Shown: piece after piece, positions 23,380 through 30,022 of the stretch
How positions within the stretch are numbered: the stretch's first letter is position 1
How the letters are laid out: the number at the start of each line of letters is the position of its first letter
From: Lysobacterales bacterium
GTDB lineage: Bacteria > Pseudomonadota > Gammaproteobacteria > Xanthomonadales > S139-57
DNA length: 30,022 nt
Direction of reading: 5' to 3'
Assembly: GCA_026993285.1 (NCBI GenBank)
Contig: JALWTZ010000055.1
Coordinates: forward strand, 1-30,022
Made by a program: the position numbers and the translations under genes
The notes under the pieces: generated by a model
Database searches by the model: none
What the model saw: the letters and a program-made list of their open reading frames with translations, nothing else
Told to the model about the DNA's origin: nothing

Positions 23380-23400
23380 CGTTGGTCCACCGGACCAACG
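23380..23400. repeat. Hairpin between the two direct-repeat copies
   Basis: CGTTGGTCC and GGACCAACG are perfect 9-base arms around an ACC loop, in the 104-base spacer. No T-run follows, so it is not a standard intrinsic terminator. Confidence 0.6.
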
Positions 23401-23448
23401 GTCGGAGAGGAACCCTTGATCTTCACGAAAACGCTTGCTCAAATCCCA

Positions 23449-23645
23449 GGCGTTGGAGCGGCTTCATTCGTCGGTCACATACTGTCTGCGTGCTCCCTCC
23501 TCACTCAACCGTTCCGCCTTGGCTTGCAAAAAACGCCACCTTCAGGGCTGAGCAGCTGGTTTCGCGAATCTCCAAGTGACTGCCGCCTCACTCGCCGGTC
23601 GTGAACGGCTCAACAAGCGGGTTTTCCATCCCTGGTGCAAAGCCC
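23449..23645. repeat. Direct repeat, copy 2 (~197 bp)
   Basis: This copy matches 23147-23344 over its whole length, with differences clustered near the end (GAACGGCTCAACAAGC against GAACTGCCCAATACAC). It ends about 120 bases before the second hemerythrin gene. There are no obvious target-site duplications or transposase remnants. Confidence 0.9.
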
Positions 23646-23703
23646 CACCCTGACTTGTGGTACCGCAAGGTTCTGCAAAGCGTGAACTGCATCACATCTT
23701 AAA

Positions 23704-23748
23704 AAGTATACTTCTATATATTCGCACCCTCTAATATTGTATGTACAA
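23704..23748 (+). promoter_or_regulatory. AT-rich promoter region of hemerythrin 2 with two palindromes
   Basis: AAGTATACTT (23704-23713) is a perfect palindrome and TTGTA-TG-TACAA (23737-23748) a second inverted repeat. TATATT (23717-23722) is a possible -10 between them. No FNR-type box is seen, unlike the first hemerythrin gene. Confidence 0.35.
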
Positions 23749-23767
23749 ATAGATCAGGAGAACTTTT

Positions 23768-24220
23768 GTGAACACATTCTGGACTTGGGATGCATCGCTG
23801 GATACCGGCATCGGCGTAATCGACCGTCACCACCGCAAGATCGTGGAATACATCAATGCGTTATATCAAGCGCATGTTGGAGGCGAGGGAGATCGGGTCA
23901 ACCAGCTGTTTCAGGAACTGGCGGATTTCACCGCCCTGCATTTCAGTTTCGAGGAAGACCTGCTGGATGAAGCCGGTTACCCCATCGTCGAAGCACACAA
24001 AAAGGTGCACCAGGCCTTCACCAAAAGGGTGCGACATCTTTATCGCATGCATGCGGCCGGCAAGGACATCATTCCACAATTGCTGTCGGATTTCCGTGTC
24101 TGGCTGACCAACCACATCCGTCTGGATGATCAGGATTACCGCCCCTTTGTCCAACGCTACATCAAGCGCAAGCGCGGCAACTGGTTTCAGCGAGTATTTC
24201 ACTGCATGTTTCACAACTAA
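23768..24220 (+). CDS. Bacteriohemerythrin 2
   Basis: The 150-residue product is a second single-domain hemerythrin, recognisably similar to the first along its whole length, roughly half the residues being identical by eye. Iron ligands are conserved: His22 in IDRHHRKIV, His58 and Glu62 in ALHFSFEEDL, the two His of AHKKVHQAF, and NHIRLDDQDY. The C terminus is more basic (IKRKRGNWFQRVFHCMF). The start is GTG with AGGAG eight bases upstream. It and hemerythrin 1 bracket the tRNA and the direct repeats. A role in O2 binding or delivery is known for the family; the specific partner is not evident. Confidence 0.94.
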   Translation: MNTFWTWDASLDTGIGVIDRHHRKIVEYINALYQAHVGGEGDRVNQLFQELADFTALHFSFEEDLLDEAGYPIVEAHKKVHQAFTKRVRHLYRMHAAGKDIIPQLLSDFRVWLTNHIRLDDQDYRPFVQRYIKRKRGNWFQRVFHCMFHN

Positions 24221-24383
24221 TGCCTTCTTTCCTGGGAATGATTCTCACCAAGGGACACGAAATGAAAGGGTACTCATTGCCTGAGCCTGGCCCTTTCCAC
24301 CAGGAAACCGCCGCCTTTATCCGGAGCCTGGCACCATTTTCAGGCTAGAATAACGGCAATTCCTATTCCGGGAGACAAACGCC

Positions 24384-25001
24384 ATGGCAGATTCCTGTGG
24401 CGGCAGTTGCGCGGTTGATGCCCTGCATCGGAAACAGCGCGGAACCCTGCGGCTGGTGTTGCTGATCAACGCACTGATGTTTGTGGTCATTGCCACGGCA
24501 GCCTTCTTTGGCCAGACCACGGCGCTTCTGGCCGACAGTCTGGACAACCTGGGTGACGCGCTCACCTATGCGCTCAGCTTGTATGCGGTCAGCAAGGGTG
24601 CGGAGACCAAGGCCAGAGTGGCCCTGTTCAAGGGCGTGCTGATCGGGCTGGGGGCACTGGTGGTGGCCGGGCAGTTGCTCTATCGCCTGTATGTACCCGC
24701 CCTGCCGGTGTTCGAGATCATGGGCACTTTCAGCCTGCTGGGCCTGTTGGCCAATGGCACCTGTCTGATGCTGCTCTGGCGGCACCGTGATGAAGATGTA
24801 AACATGAGCTCGGTCTGGGAATGCTCCCGCAACGACATCGCATCCAATCTGTCGGTGTTTCTGGCTGCCGGAGGCGTGTGGCTGACCGGGCAGGCCTGGC
24901 CGGACCGGCTGGTGGCCGCAGGCCTGGTCGTGCTGTTGCTGCGATCGGCCTGGCGGGTCATTGCTTCCGCACGGGCTGAGCTAAGACTGGCCAACAGCTG
25001 A
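24384..25001 (+). CDS. Short cation diffusion facilitator (CDF) family transporter
   Basis: CDF proteins export divalent metal ions such as zinc, cobalt or iron in exchange for protons. The 205-residue product is only the membrane domain: LVLLINALMFVVIATAAFFG, the metal-site helix LLADSLDNLGDALTYALSL (DXXXD type), LIGLGALVVAGQLLY, and ECSRNDIASNLSVFLA for the second site, with Asn where Asp or His is often found. The C-terminal cytoplasmic domain of typical 300-residue CDFs is absent. The N terminus (DSCGGSC) may bind metal. A GGGAG box precedes the ATG. The 163-base gap before it shows no supported operator. It converges on the HPP gene with a 21-base overlap. Confidence 0.85.
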   Translation: MADSCGGSCAVDALHRKQRGTLRLVLLINALMFVVIATAAFFGQTTALLADSLDNLGDALTYALSLYAVSKGAETKARVALFKGVLIGLGALVVAGQLLYRLYVPALPVFEIMGTFSLLGLLANGTCLMLLWRHRDEDVNMSSVWECSRNDIASNLSVFLAAGGVWLTGQAWPDRLVAAGLVVLLLRSAWRVIASARAELRLANS

Positions 25002-25706
25002 GGCCTCCTCGGCTTCCCGCCTGACCTTGCGCCGGGTGGCCAGTTCGTAAATTTCCAGCAATTCGTCCTCGCTGATGTCCACCAGGGTATCCAGGTGGGC
25101 CAGCGCATAGACAAAATCCTCGTGCAGAATGGGGCCATAGCCCTTGGCTGTTTTTTCTGGAGTTTTGCGCAAGAAAGGAATATGACGCGGATAGCGCCGC
25201 CAATGAAACAGGGCGTTGAAGGCCACGGCCACCAGCAAAATGGTCAAGGTGTTGAGCAGGATAGGTTCAAACTCATAGGCATAGCCCAGATGATGCAGTT
25301 TTTCCGAACCGATCACGGCGGCCAATGCCGTGGCGCCACCGGGTGGATGGATGCAGCGCAGGGCGTACATGATGCCAATGGCAATGCCCACGCTGGCCGA
25401 AGCGGCGATGGCGTAATGAGGAATCCACTGCCAGCAGGCCACGCCGACAATGGCGGATACCGCATGCCCGCCCAGCACGTTCCACGGCTGGGAAAAGGGC
25501 ACATGTGGCGCGGCAAACAGCAATACGGCGCTGGCTCCCATGGAGGGAACGATCAGTACCGCGGTTTCCGGATCCAGCAACCAGTAGCTGGTCATGAAAA
25601 TGCCAAAGATGCCCAGAAAGCCGCCGATGGCGGAAATCAGGTTGTCTCCCAGGTGAATGGGTTGCTCATGCACACCCATCATTTGCAAAAATGCCTTGCG
25701 ATTCAT
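24981..25706 (-). CDS. HPP-family integral membrane protein
   Basis: The 241-residue product has several hydrophobic segments (LISAIGGFLGIFGIFMTSYWLL, AVLIVPSMGASAVLLFA, HAVSAIVGVACWQWI, ILLNTLTILLVAVAFNALF) and the name-giving CIHPPGGATALAAVIG motif at about residues 127-142. HPP proteins lie in the inner membrane; some relatives have been linked to nitrite transport in plastids and cyanobacteria, but bacterial roles are mostly unknown. The C-terminal 60 residues are hydrophilic and charged. The ATG at 25706 has GAGGT about six bases upstream. Confidence 0.88.
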   Translation of the reverse strand: MNRKAFLQMMGVHEQPIHLGDNLISAIGGFLGIFGIFMTSYWLLDPETAVLIVPSMGASAVLLFAAPHVPFSQPWNVLGGHAVSAIVGVACWQWIPHYAIAASASVGIAIGIMYALRCIHPPGGATALAAVIGSEKLHHLGYAYEFEPILLNTLTILLVAVAFNALFHWRRYPRHIPFLRKTPEKTAKGYGPILHEDFVYALAHLDTLVDISEDELLEIYELATRRKVRREAEEASAVGQS

Positions 25707-25781
25707 GACCACCTCGCATCGAGTAAAGCCGGATTATCACCCACACCGGCATGGGCAAACCTGACTTGAAGCAAGCCGGCT

Positions 25782-27578
25782 TCAGAATTCCACTGGAGGC
25801 AGCACTTCCAGCACTTCCTCAATGGTGGTGTGCCCCTCGGCCACCTGGCGGGCGGCGGAGAGGCGCAGGGGGCGCATGCCTTCGGTGATGGCGGCCTCCT
25901 TCAGGGTTTGCAGGTTGACATCCGGACGGATCAGGCTGCGCATTTTCGGGGTGAGCATCAGCATCTCGAAGATGGCGGTACGGCCCAGAAAGCCGGTCTT
26001 GCGGCATTCCAGGCAGCCCACCGGCTTGCCCACCTTCGCCGGCATGGCCATCTTCCAGGGCTGTACCAGGCTTTCCCAGGCGGTCTTGTTGACCGATTCT
26101 TCCCGCTTGCAGTGCGGGCAGAGCTTGCGCACCAGCCGCTGGGCCACCACGCCGGTCAGGGTGCCCTGCAGCAGGTAATGCGGCACGCCCAGGTCCATCA
26201 GGCGGGTGACCGCCGAGGGCGCGTCATTGGTGTGCAGGGTGGACAGTACCAGGTGGCCGGTCAGGGAAGCCTGAATGGCCATCTGTGCCGTTTCCAGATC
26301 ACGGATCTCGCCGATCATGATGATGTCCGGGTCCTGGCGCATCAGCGTGCGGATGCCGCTGGCGAAATCCACGCCGATGGCCGGTTGCACCTGCATCTGG
26401 TTGAATTCCTCGGCCACCATTTCGATGGGGTCTTCCACCGTGCAGACATTGATCTCCGGCCGGGCCAGGGATTTGAGGGTGGAGTACAGAGTGGTGGTCT
26501 TGCCCGAGCCGGTGGGGCCGGTGACCAGCACGATGCCGTGGGGCCGGTCCACCATCTCGTTCCAGATCTGCACTTCGTTGAAATCGAAGCCCAGCCTGGA
26601 GAAATCCTGCACCACCACATCCGGGTCGAAGATGCGCATGACCACCTTCTCGCCAAAGGCGGTGGGCATGGTGGAAATCCGCAGCTCGATTTCCTGTTTT
26701 TCCGGGGTCAGGGTCTTGATGCGCCCGTCCTGGGGCTTGCGCTTTTCGGCTACATCCATGCGCCCGAGGATCTTGATACGCGAAGTGACGGCGGTCATCA
26801 CCGCCGAAGGCATCTTGTAGACATCATGCAGCTTGCCGTCGATGCGGAAACGCACCCGGCCGGTGTCACGGCGCGGTTCCAGGTGGATATCCGAACTGCG
26901 TTGCTCGAAGGCGAACTGCAGCAGCCAGTCCACGATGTGCACGATATGCTGGTCGTCGGCGGAGAGGTTGGTGGCCTTGCCCAGCTCCAGCAACTGCTCG
27001 AAGTTGAGCAGGTTGCTGCCTTTCTCGCGGGTATTTTCCGCCAGGCGCATGGAACGGCTGACCGAATAGAACTCCAGCAGAAAGCGGTGTACATCCAGCG
27101 GGTTGGCCACCACCCGTTCGATGCGTTTTTTCAGGATGTTGCCCAGGTCATCGATCCAGCGGGTGACAAAGGGCTCGGCGGTGGCAAAGACGACTTTCTC
27201 GCTGTCCACCTCGATGGGCAGTATGCGGTAGCGGCTGGCGTATTCGTGGCTGACCGTCTGGGTGACCTTTTCCACCTCCACCTTCATGCTGTCGATCTTC
27301 TTCCACGACAGCCCGGCCTTTTTCGCCAGCCAGCGGGTCAGGGTTTCCAGGGTGAGCTGCTTGCCGGGATGCAGGCGGGATTCCACTTTTTCATTGGCGA
27401 TGACCACCAGCGGGTGCAGGTGCACCGTCTGGCTTTTCATGCTGGTTTCAGAACGGATGCGCTTGACATCGTCCTCGTTCAGCAGGCCGTCATGCAGCAG
27501 GCTGAACAGCACCGCGTCCAGGGTCAGGGGCTCGCCGGGATAGTGCTTGAGGGGGTCTTCATCCGGTTTCTGGAACAT
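25782..27578 (-). CDS. GspE/PilB-family ATPase
   Basis: This 598-residue secretion/pilus-type ATPase has an N-terminal region with MshEN-like character (residues about 15-170, LDAVLFSLLHDGLLNEDDVKRI and YRILPIEVDSEKVVFATAEP), the SSDIHLEP segment, Walker A GPTGSGKTTT (354-363), Asp box VCTVEDPIE, Walker B DIIMIGEIRD, His box TGHLVLSTLHTNDAP, and a zinc tetracysteine site (CPHC and CLEC). All ATPase motifs are intact. No PilC, prepilin peptidase or secretin gene is adjacent, so type IV pilus assembly and type II secretion are both possible. The start lies two bases after the ubiB stop, with GGGAG overlapping the end of ubiB, so it is probably co-transcribed with ubiJ-ubiB. Confidence 0.9.
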   Translation of the reverse strand: MFQKPDEDPLKHYPGEPLTLDAVLFSLLHDGLLNEDDVKRIRSETSMKSQTVHLHPLVVIANEKVESRLHPGKQLTLETLTRWLAKKAGLSWKKIDSMKVEVEKVTQTVSHEYASRYRILPIEVDSEKVVFATAEPFVTRWIDDLGNILKKRIERVVANPLDVHRFLLEFYSVSRSMRLAENTREKGSNLLNFEQLLELGKATNLSADDQHIVHIVDWLLQFAFEQRSSDIHLEPRRDTGRVRFRIDGKLHDVYKMPSAVMTAVTSRIKILGRMDVAEKRKPQDGRIKTLTPEKQEIELRISTMPTAFGEKVVMRIFDPDVVVQDFSRLGFDFNEVQIWNEMVDRPHGIVLVTGPTGSGKTTTLYSTLKSLARPEINVCTVEDPIEMVAEEFNQMQVQPAIGVDFASGIRTLMRQDPDIIMIGEIRDLETAQMAIQASLTGHLVLSTLHTNDAPSAVTRLMDLGVPHYLLQGTLTGVVAQRLVRKLCPHCKREESVNKTAWESLVQPWKMAMPAKVGKPVGCLECRKTGFLGRTAIFEMLMLTPKMRSLIRPDVNLQTLKEAAITEGMRPLRLSAARQVAEGHTTIEEVLEVLPPVEF

Positions 27579-27579
27579 C

Positions 27580-29235
27580 TCAATCTCCCTTGCGCAGGGC
27601 CAGGCCCAGCCCCACCAGCCCCAGGCTGCCGGTAATCCAGGCCAGTGGCGGCCAGCTTTGGGGGTTCAGCCCAGCTTGCGGGTGCAGGCCGATCAACAGG
27701 CTGGTGCTGATCAGCCCGGCGGCGGCCACGATGGCGTAAACCGTGTGCCGGTGGCCACTGCGGTTTTCCTGCCGCAGGCGGGCCAGCATGGGGGCGTTCA
27801 TGGTCAGTTCCATGTCGCCGTGGGTGCTCTGGTGCAGGTAGGCATGCAGCAGGTCGGGCATTTCCGGCAGTTTTTCCAGCCAGTGGGGCAGGCGTTTTCT
27901 CAACAGCCGCATGCTGGAGGCCGGGCCGTGTTTTTCCCGCAGAATGCGCTTGAGCAACGGCGTGCAGACGGCCCAGGGGTCCAGCTGCGGGTCCAGATCG
28001 CGGCCGATGCCTTCCACGTTGAGCAGGGTTTTCTGCAGCAGGATGAGCTGGGGCTGGATGTTGAGCTGAAAACGCTTGGCCATGCGGAACAGGTTGAACA
28101 ACAACTCGCCGAAGGAGATCTCGCCCAGCGGGCGGGAGAAATAGGGCTCGGCCACGGCGCGGGCGGCGGCCTCGAATTCCTCCACCCGGGTGTTGGGCGG
28201 CAGCCAGCCGGCCTCGATATGCAGCTCGGAAACCCGCCGGTAGTCCCGTTCGAACAGGGCGGCGAAATTCTCGGCGATGTAGCGCAGATCACTGTCGGAT
28301 AGCGAGCCGACTATGCCGAAATCCAGGGCGATGTAGCGCGGGTTGTCCGGGTTTTCGGTGGAAACCAGGATATTGCCCGGGTGCATGTCGGCATGGAACA
28401 GGTTGTCGCGGAACACCTGGTAGTAGAAGATCTCCAGCCCCCGGCGGGCCAGTACCTTCAGGTCGATACCGGCCGCTTCCAGTGCTTCCTTGCGGTTGAC
28501 CGGAATGCCCCAGACCCGCTCCATGGTCATCACCTGTTTCTTGGTGTGGGTCCAGTGGATGGCGGGAATATAGAGCATGTCCGAGCCTTCCCAGTGGCGG
28601 CGCAGTATGGAGGCATTGGCCGCCTCGCGCTGCAGGTCCAGCTCGTCAAAGATGGTTTTCTCGAACTCGCTGACAAACTCCAGCGGCTTGAGCCGGCGGG
28701 CCTCGGCGGAATAGCGCTCGGCCAGGCCGGCCAGGGCGCGCATCAGGCGCAGGTCGCGCTCGATGAGCTGCCGCACCCCCGGCCGCAACACCTTGACCAC
28801 CACTTCGCTGCCATCATGCAGGGTGGCGGCGTGTACCTGGGCGATGGAAGCGGAGGCCAGCGGTTCGGATTCGAAACGGGCATAGAGCTTTTCCACCGGC
28901 TGGCCCAGTTCGGCCTCCACCAGGGCGCGGGCCTGCTCGCCGGGAAAAGGGGCCACCTGATCCTGCAGCAGGGCCAGTTCATCGGCGTATTCCGGCGGCA
29001 GCAGGTCGCGGCGGGTGGAGAGCACCTGCCCCAGCTTGACGAAAATGGGGCCCAGGGCCTGCAGGGCCAGGCGGGCGCGTACCGGCAGGGGCTGGTCGCC
29101 GGCCACCGCGCTACCGGTGAAGGGCCGCAGCCAGAAAAACCAGCGGTTCAGGCCGGTGGCGGCCAGCACTTCGTCCAGGCGGTAGCGCAACAGTACGCGC
29201 ACGATGCGCAGCAGGCTCAAGGGGGCGTGCAGCAT
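27580..29235 (-). CDS. ubiB: Ubiquinone biosynthesis protein UbiB (ABC1 family)
   Basis: UbiB is an atypical kinase-fold ATPase needed for ubiquinone synthesis, thought to extract or deliver quinone intermediates at the membrane. The 551-residue product has the family KXGQ motif in FVKLGQVLSTRRDLLP (about 65-80), the Ala-rich loop ASASIAQVHAA (127-137), the catalytic Lys148 in VVVKVLRPG, HADMHPGNILV and ALDFGIVG. Two C-terminal transmembrane segments follow (TVYAIVAAAGLISTSLLIGL and WITGSLGLVGLGLAL). The ATG at 29235 overlaps the ubiJ stop by one base and fits the usual start. Confidence 0.95.
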   Translation of the reverse strand: MLHAPLSLLRIVRVLLRYRLDEVLAATGLNRWFFWLRPFTGSAVAGDQPLPVRARLALQALGPIFVKLGQVLSTRRDLLPPEYADELALLQDQVAPFPGEQARALVEAELGQPVEKLYARFESEPLASASIAQVHAATLHDGSEVVVKVLRPGVRQLIERDLRLMRALAGLAERYSAEARRLKPLEFVSEFEKTIFDELDLQREAANASILRRHWEGSDMLYIPAIHWTHTKKQVMTMERVWGIPVNRKEALEAAGIDLKVLARRGLEIFYYQVFRDNLFHADMHPGNILVSTENPDNPRYIALDFGIVGSLSDSDLRYIAENFAALFERDYRRVSELHIEAGWLPPNTRVEEFEAAARAVAEPYFSRPLGEISFGELLFNLFRMAKRFQLNIQPQLILLQKTLLNVEGIGRDLDPQLDPWAVCTPLLKRILREKHGPASSMRLLRKRLPHWLEKLPEMPDLLHAYLHQSTHGDMELTMNAPMLARLRQENRSGHRHTVYAIVAAAGLISTSLLIGLHPQAGLNPQSWPPLAWITGSLGLVGLGLALRKGD

Positions 29236-29912
29236 CAGGGGGCCGCTCCCGGCTCGCTGTCTTTTGGCGCACCCTGCTGGCCGGCCCACTTGTTCAGGCG
29301 GGCTTCCAGCCGGTCCACCCCTTCGCGCAGCAGGTCCACTTCCCGGTAAAAGTCCTCCAGTTCCAGCGGGTGGGGCAGCAGGCGGCTTTCATGCACCAGC
29401 CAGTCATGGCTGTCACGCAGCAGTTGTTCGCCGCTGCGCTGGCCCTGTCGGCCGGCGGCCCGCAGCAATCGCCAGAGGGTATGGCCCAGCACATCGCCCA
29501 GACGCTCGGTCAGCGCCTGTTCCCAGTCCGGCCGCAGCTGTTTCAGCGCCGCTTCCAGCGCGCGGGCTGCACGGGCATCCCCTTCGATGCGCACCGGCCC
29601 GGCCTCGTCGGCGGGCCAGTCCGGCACGGCCATGCCCAGCAGGGCGGCGCTGTCGCCTTGCAGTACGGCATCCGCCTGTTCCACGCCGGGCGGCGGGTCC
29701 AGATCCACCAGCAGTTGCCCGTTCTGGCCGTGGAAGAACAGCCACAGCTGCAGGGTGGGCAGGTGGATGGCCACGGTCTTGCCTTCCAGGTCCGCCAGTT
29801 GGGCGGAAAAACGGCTGTCCAGCGCCTGTACCTGACCAAAGACCTGCTGCATGACCGCAATCAGCGGCTTGCGCAGGGGGGCGGGCAGGCGCGGTCGGTC
29901 TTCATTCAGCAT
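29235..29912 (-). CDS. ubiJ: Ubiquinone biosynthesis accessory factor UbiJ
   Basis: UbiJ is an SCP2-domain lipid-binding protein of the soluble ubiquinone-synthesis complex. The 225-residue product has an SCP2-like N-terminal half (LRKPLIAVMQQVFGQ, LADLEGKTVAIHLPTLQLWLFF, VRIEGDARAARALE) and a helical C-terminal half ending in a coiled-coil-like segment (YREVDLLREGVDRLEARLNKW). Sequence similarity within the family is low, so the call leans on length, layout and direct coupling to ubiB. The expected upstream gene ubiE is not seen; the preceding gene ends in a TRAP-protein-like tail and overlaps ubiJ by 11 bases. Confidence 0.9.
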   Translation of the reverse strand: MLNEDRPRLPAPLRKPLIAVMQQVFGQVQALDSRFSAQLADLEGKTVAIHLPTLQLWLFFHGQNGQLLVDLDPPPGVEQADAVLQGDSAALLGMAVPDWPADEAGPVRIEGDARAARALEAALKQLRPDWEQALTERLGDVLGHTLWRLLRAAGRQGQRSGEQLLRDSHDWLVHESRLLPHPLELEDFYREVDLLREGVDRLEARLNKWAGQQGAPKDSEPGAAP

Positions 29913-30022
29913 CGCGGGCTCTCAGGTAGGCGCGGTCGGAGATGGCCACCCAGGCACGGCTTTCGTCCATGAAGCCCTTGTAGGCCTGGTAAATGGCCCC
30001 GGCCCTGGGGTTGCGGGCCGCC
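29902..30022 (-). CDS. C-terminal end of a probable TRAP-transporter substrate-binding protein
   Basis: Only the last 39 residues are visible. AIYQAYKGFMDESRAWVAISDRAYLRAR resembles the C-terminal helix of DctP-type TRAP solute receptors, which deliver organic acids to a TRAP permease. The identification rests on a short segment. The stop overlaps the ubiJ start by 11 bases, where ubiE would be usual. Confidence 0.5.
   Translation of the reverse strand, partial: AARNPRAGAIYQAYKGFMDESRAWVAISDRAYLRARDAE

Noticed and set aside
23162..23398. 78-codon minus-strand frame in repeat copy 1
   Set aside because: The equivalent frame in copy 2 is not maintained, no ribosome-binding site is seen, and it covers repeat DNA and the hairpin.
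23118..23767. CRISPR array or integrative-element end next to the tRNA
   Set aside because: Only two long units with no regular spacers, no integrase gene, and no duplicate of the tRNA 3' end.
24231..24250. Possible Fur box upstream of the CDF gene (AATGATTCTCA)
   Set aside because: Only about 11 of 19 consensus positions match, too weak to list as a site.
25830..27635. 601-codon open frame on the plus strand
   Set aside because: Antisense shadow of the GspE/PilB-type ATPase gene, with no recognisable domain.

Overview
The window comes from a GC-rich gammaproteobacterial chromosome. The evidence is the set of housekeeping genes and their order: bamD, divergent trmJ/hemA followed by prfA, divergent pilTU/yggS-proC-yggT-DUF4426, ftsEX, ubiJ-ubiB, tRNA-Arg(CCG) and a GspE/PilB-type ATPase. 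No phage, insertion sequence or CRISPR array was recognised. I do not assign a genus; the content would fit a Chromatiales-like or other environmental gammaproteobacterium.

Layout. 1-4006 (minus): a tightly overlapping operon of a monoheme cytochrome c-like protein, a TlpA-like thioredoxin, a DUF4266 lipoprotein, a DUF3570 barrel-like protein and ApbE, running into the start of rluD. 4225-5037: bamD. 5019-8249: trmJ diverging from hemA-prfA. 8246-10420: accessory genes (a secreted SGxWxNP-type protein, a periplasmic thioredoxin, a hicAB toxin-antitoxin pair) where prmC often follows prfA. 10470-14310 (minus): a DUF2884 protein, a degenerate HAD phosphatase, pilU and pilT. 14360-16983: yggS-proC-yggT and a DUF4426 gene. 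17061-19652 (minus): a large secreted protein of unknown function with two deacetylase-like halves. 19856-22347 (minus): ftsE-ftsX and a double-receiver protein. 22522-24220: two bacteriohemerythrin genes enclosing tRNA-Arg and two copies of a ~200 bp direct repeat. 24384-25706: a short CDF transporter and a convergent HPP membrane protein. 25782-30022 (minus): the tail of a probable TRAP substrate-binding protein, ubiJ, ubiB and a GspE/PilB-type ATPase.

How it works together. Core genes cover outer-membrane assembly (bamD), tetrapyrrole synthesis (hemA), translation (prfA, trmJ, tRNA-Arg), twitching motility (pilT, pilU), division (ftsEX) and ubiquinone synthesis (ubiJ, ubiB). The most system-like accessory locus is the cytochrome/TlpA/DUF4266/DUF3570/ApbE operon, which looks like an extracytoplasmic redox module whose substrate is unknown. 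The first hemerythrin gene has a near-perfect FNR-type box placed correctly for a class II oxygen-regulated promoter, which fits an O2-related role.
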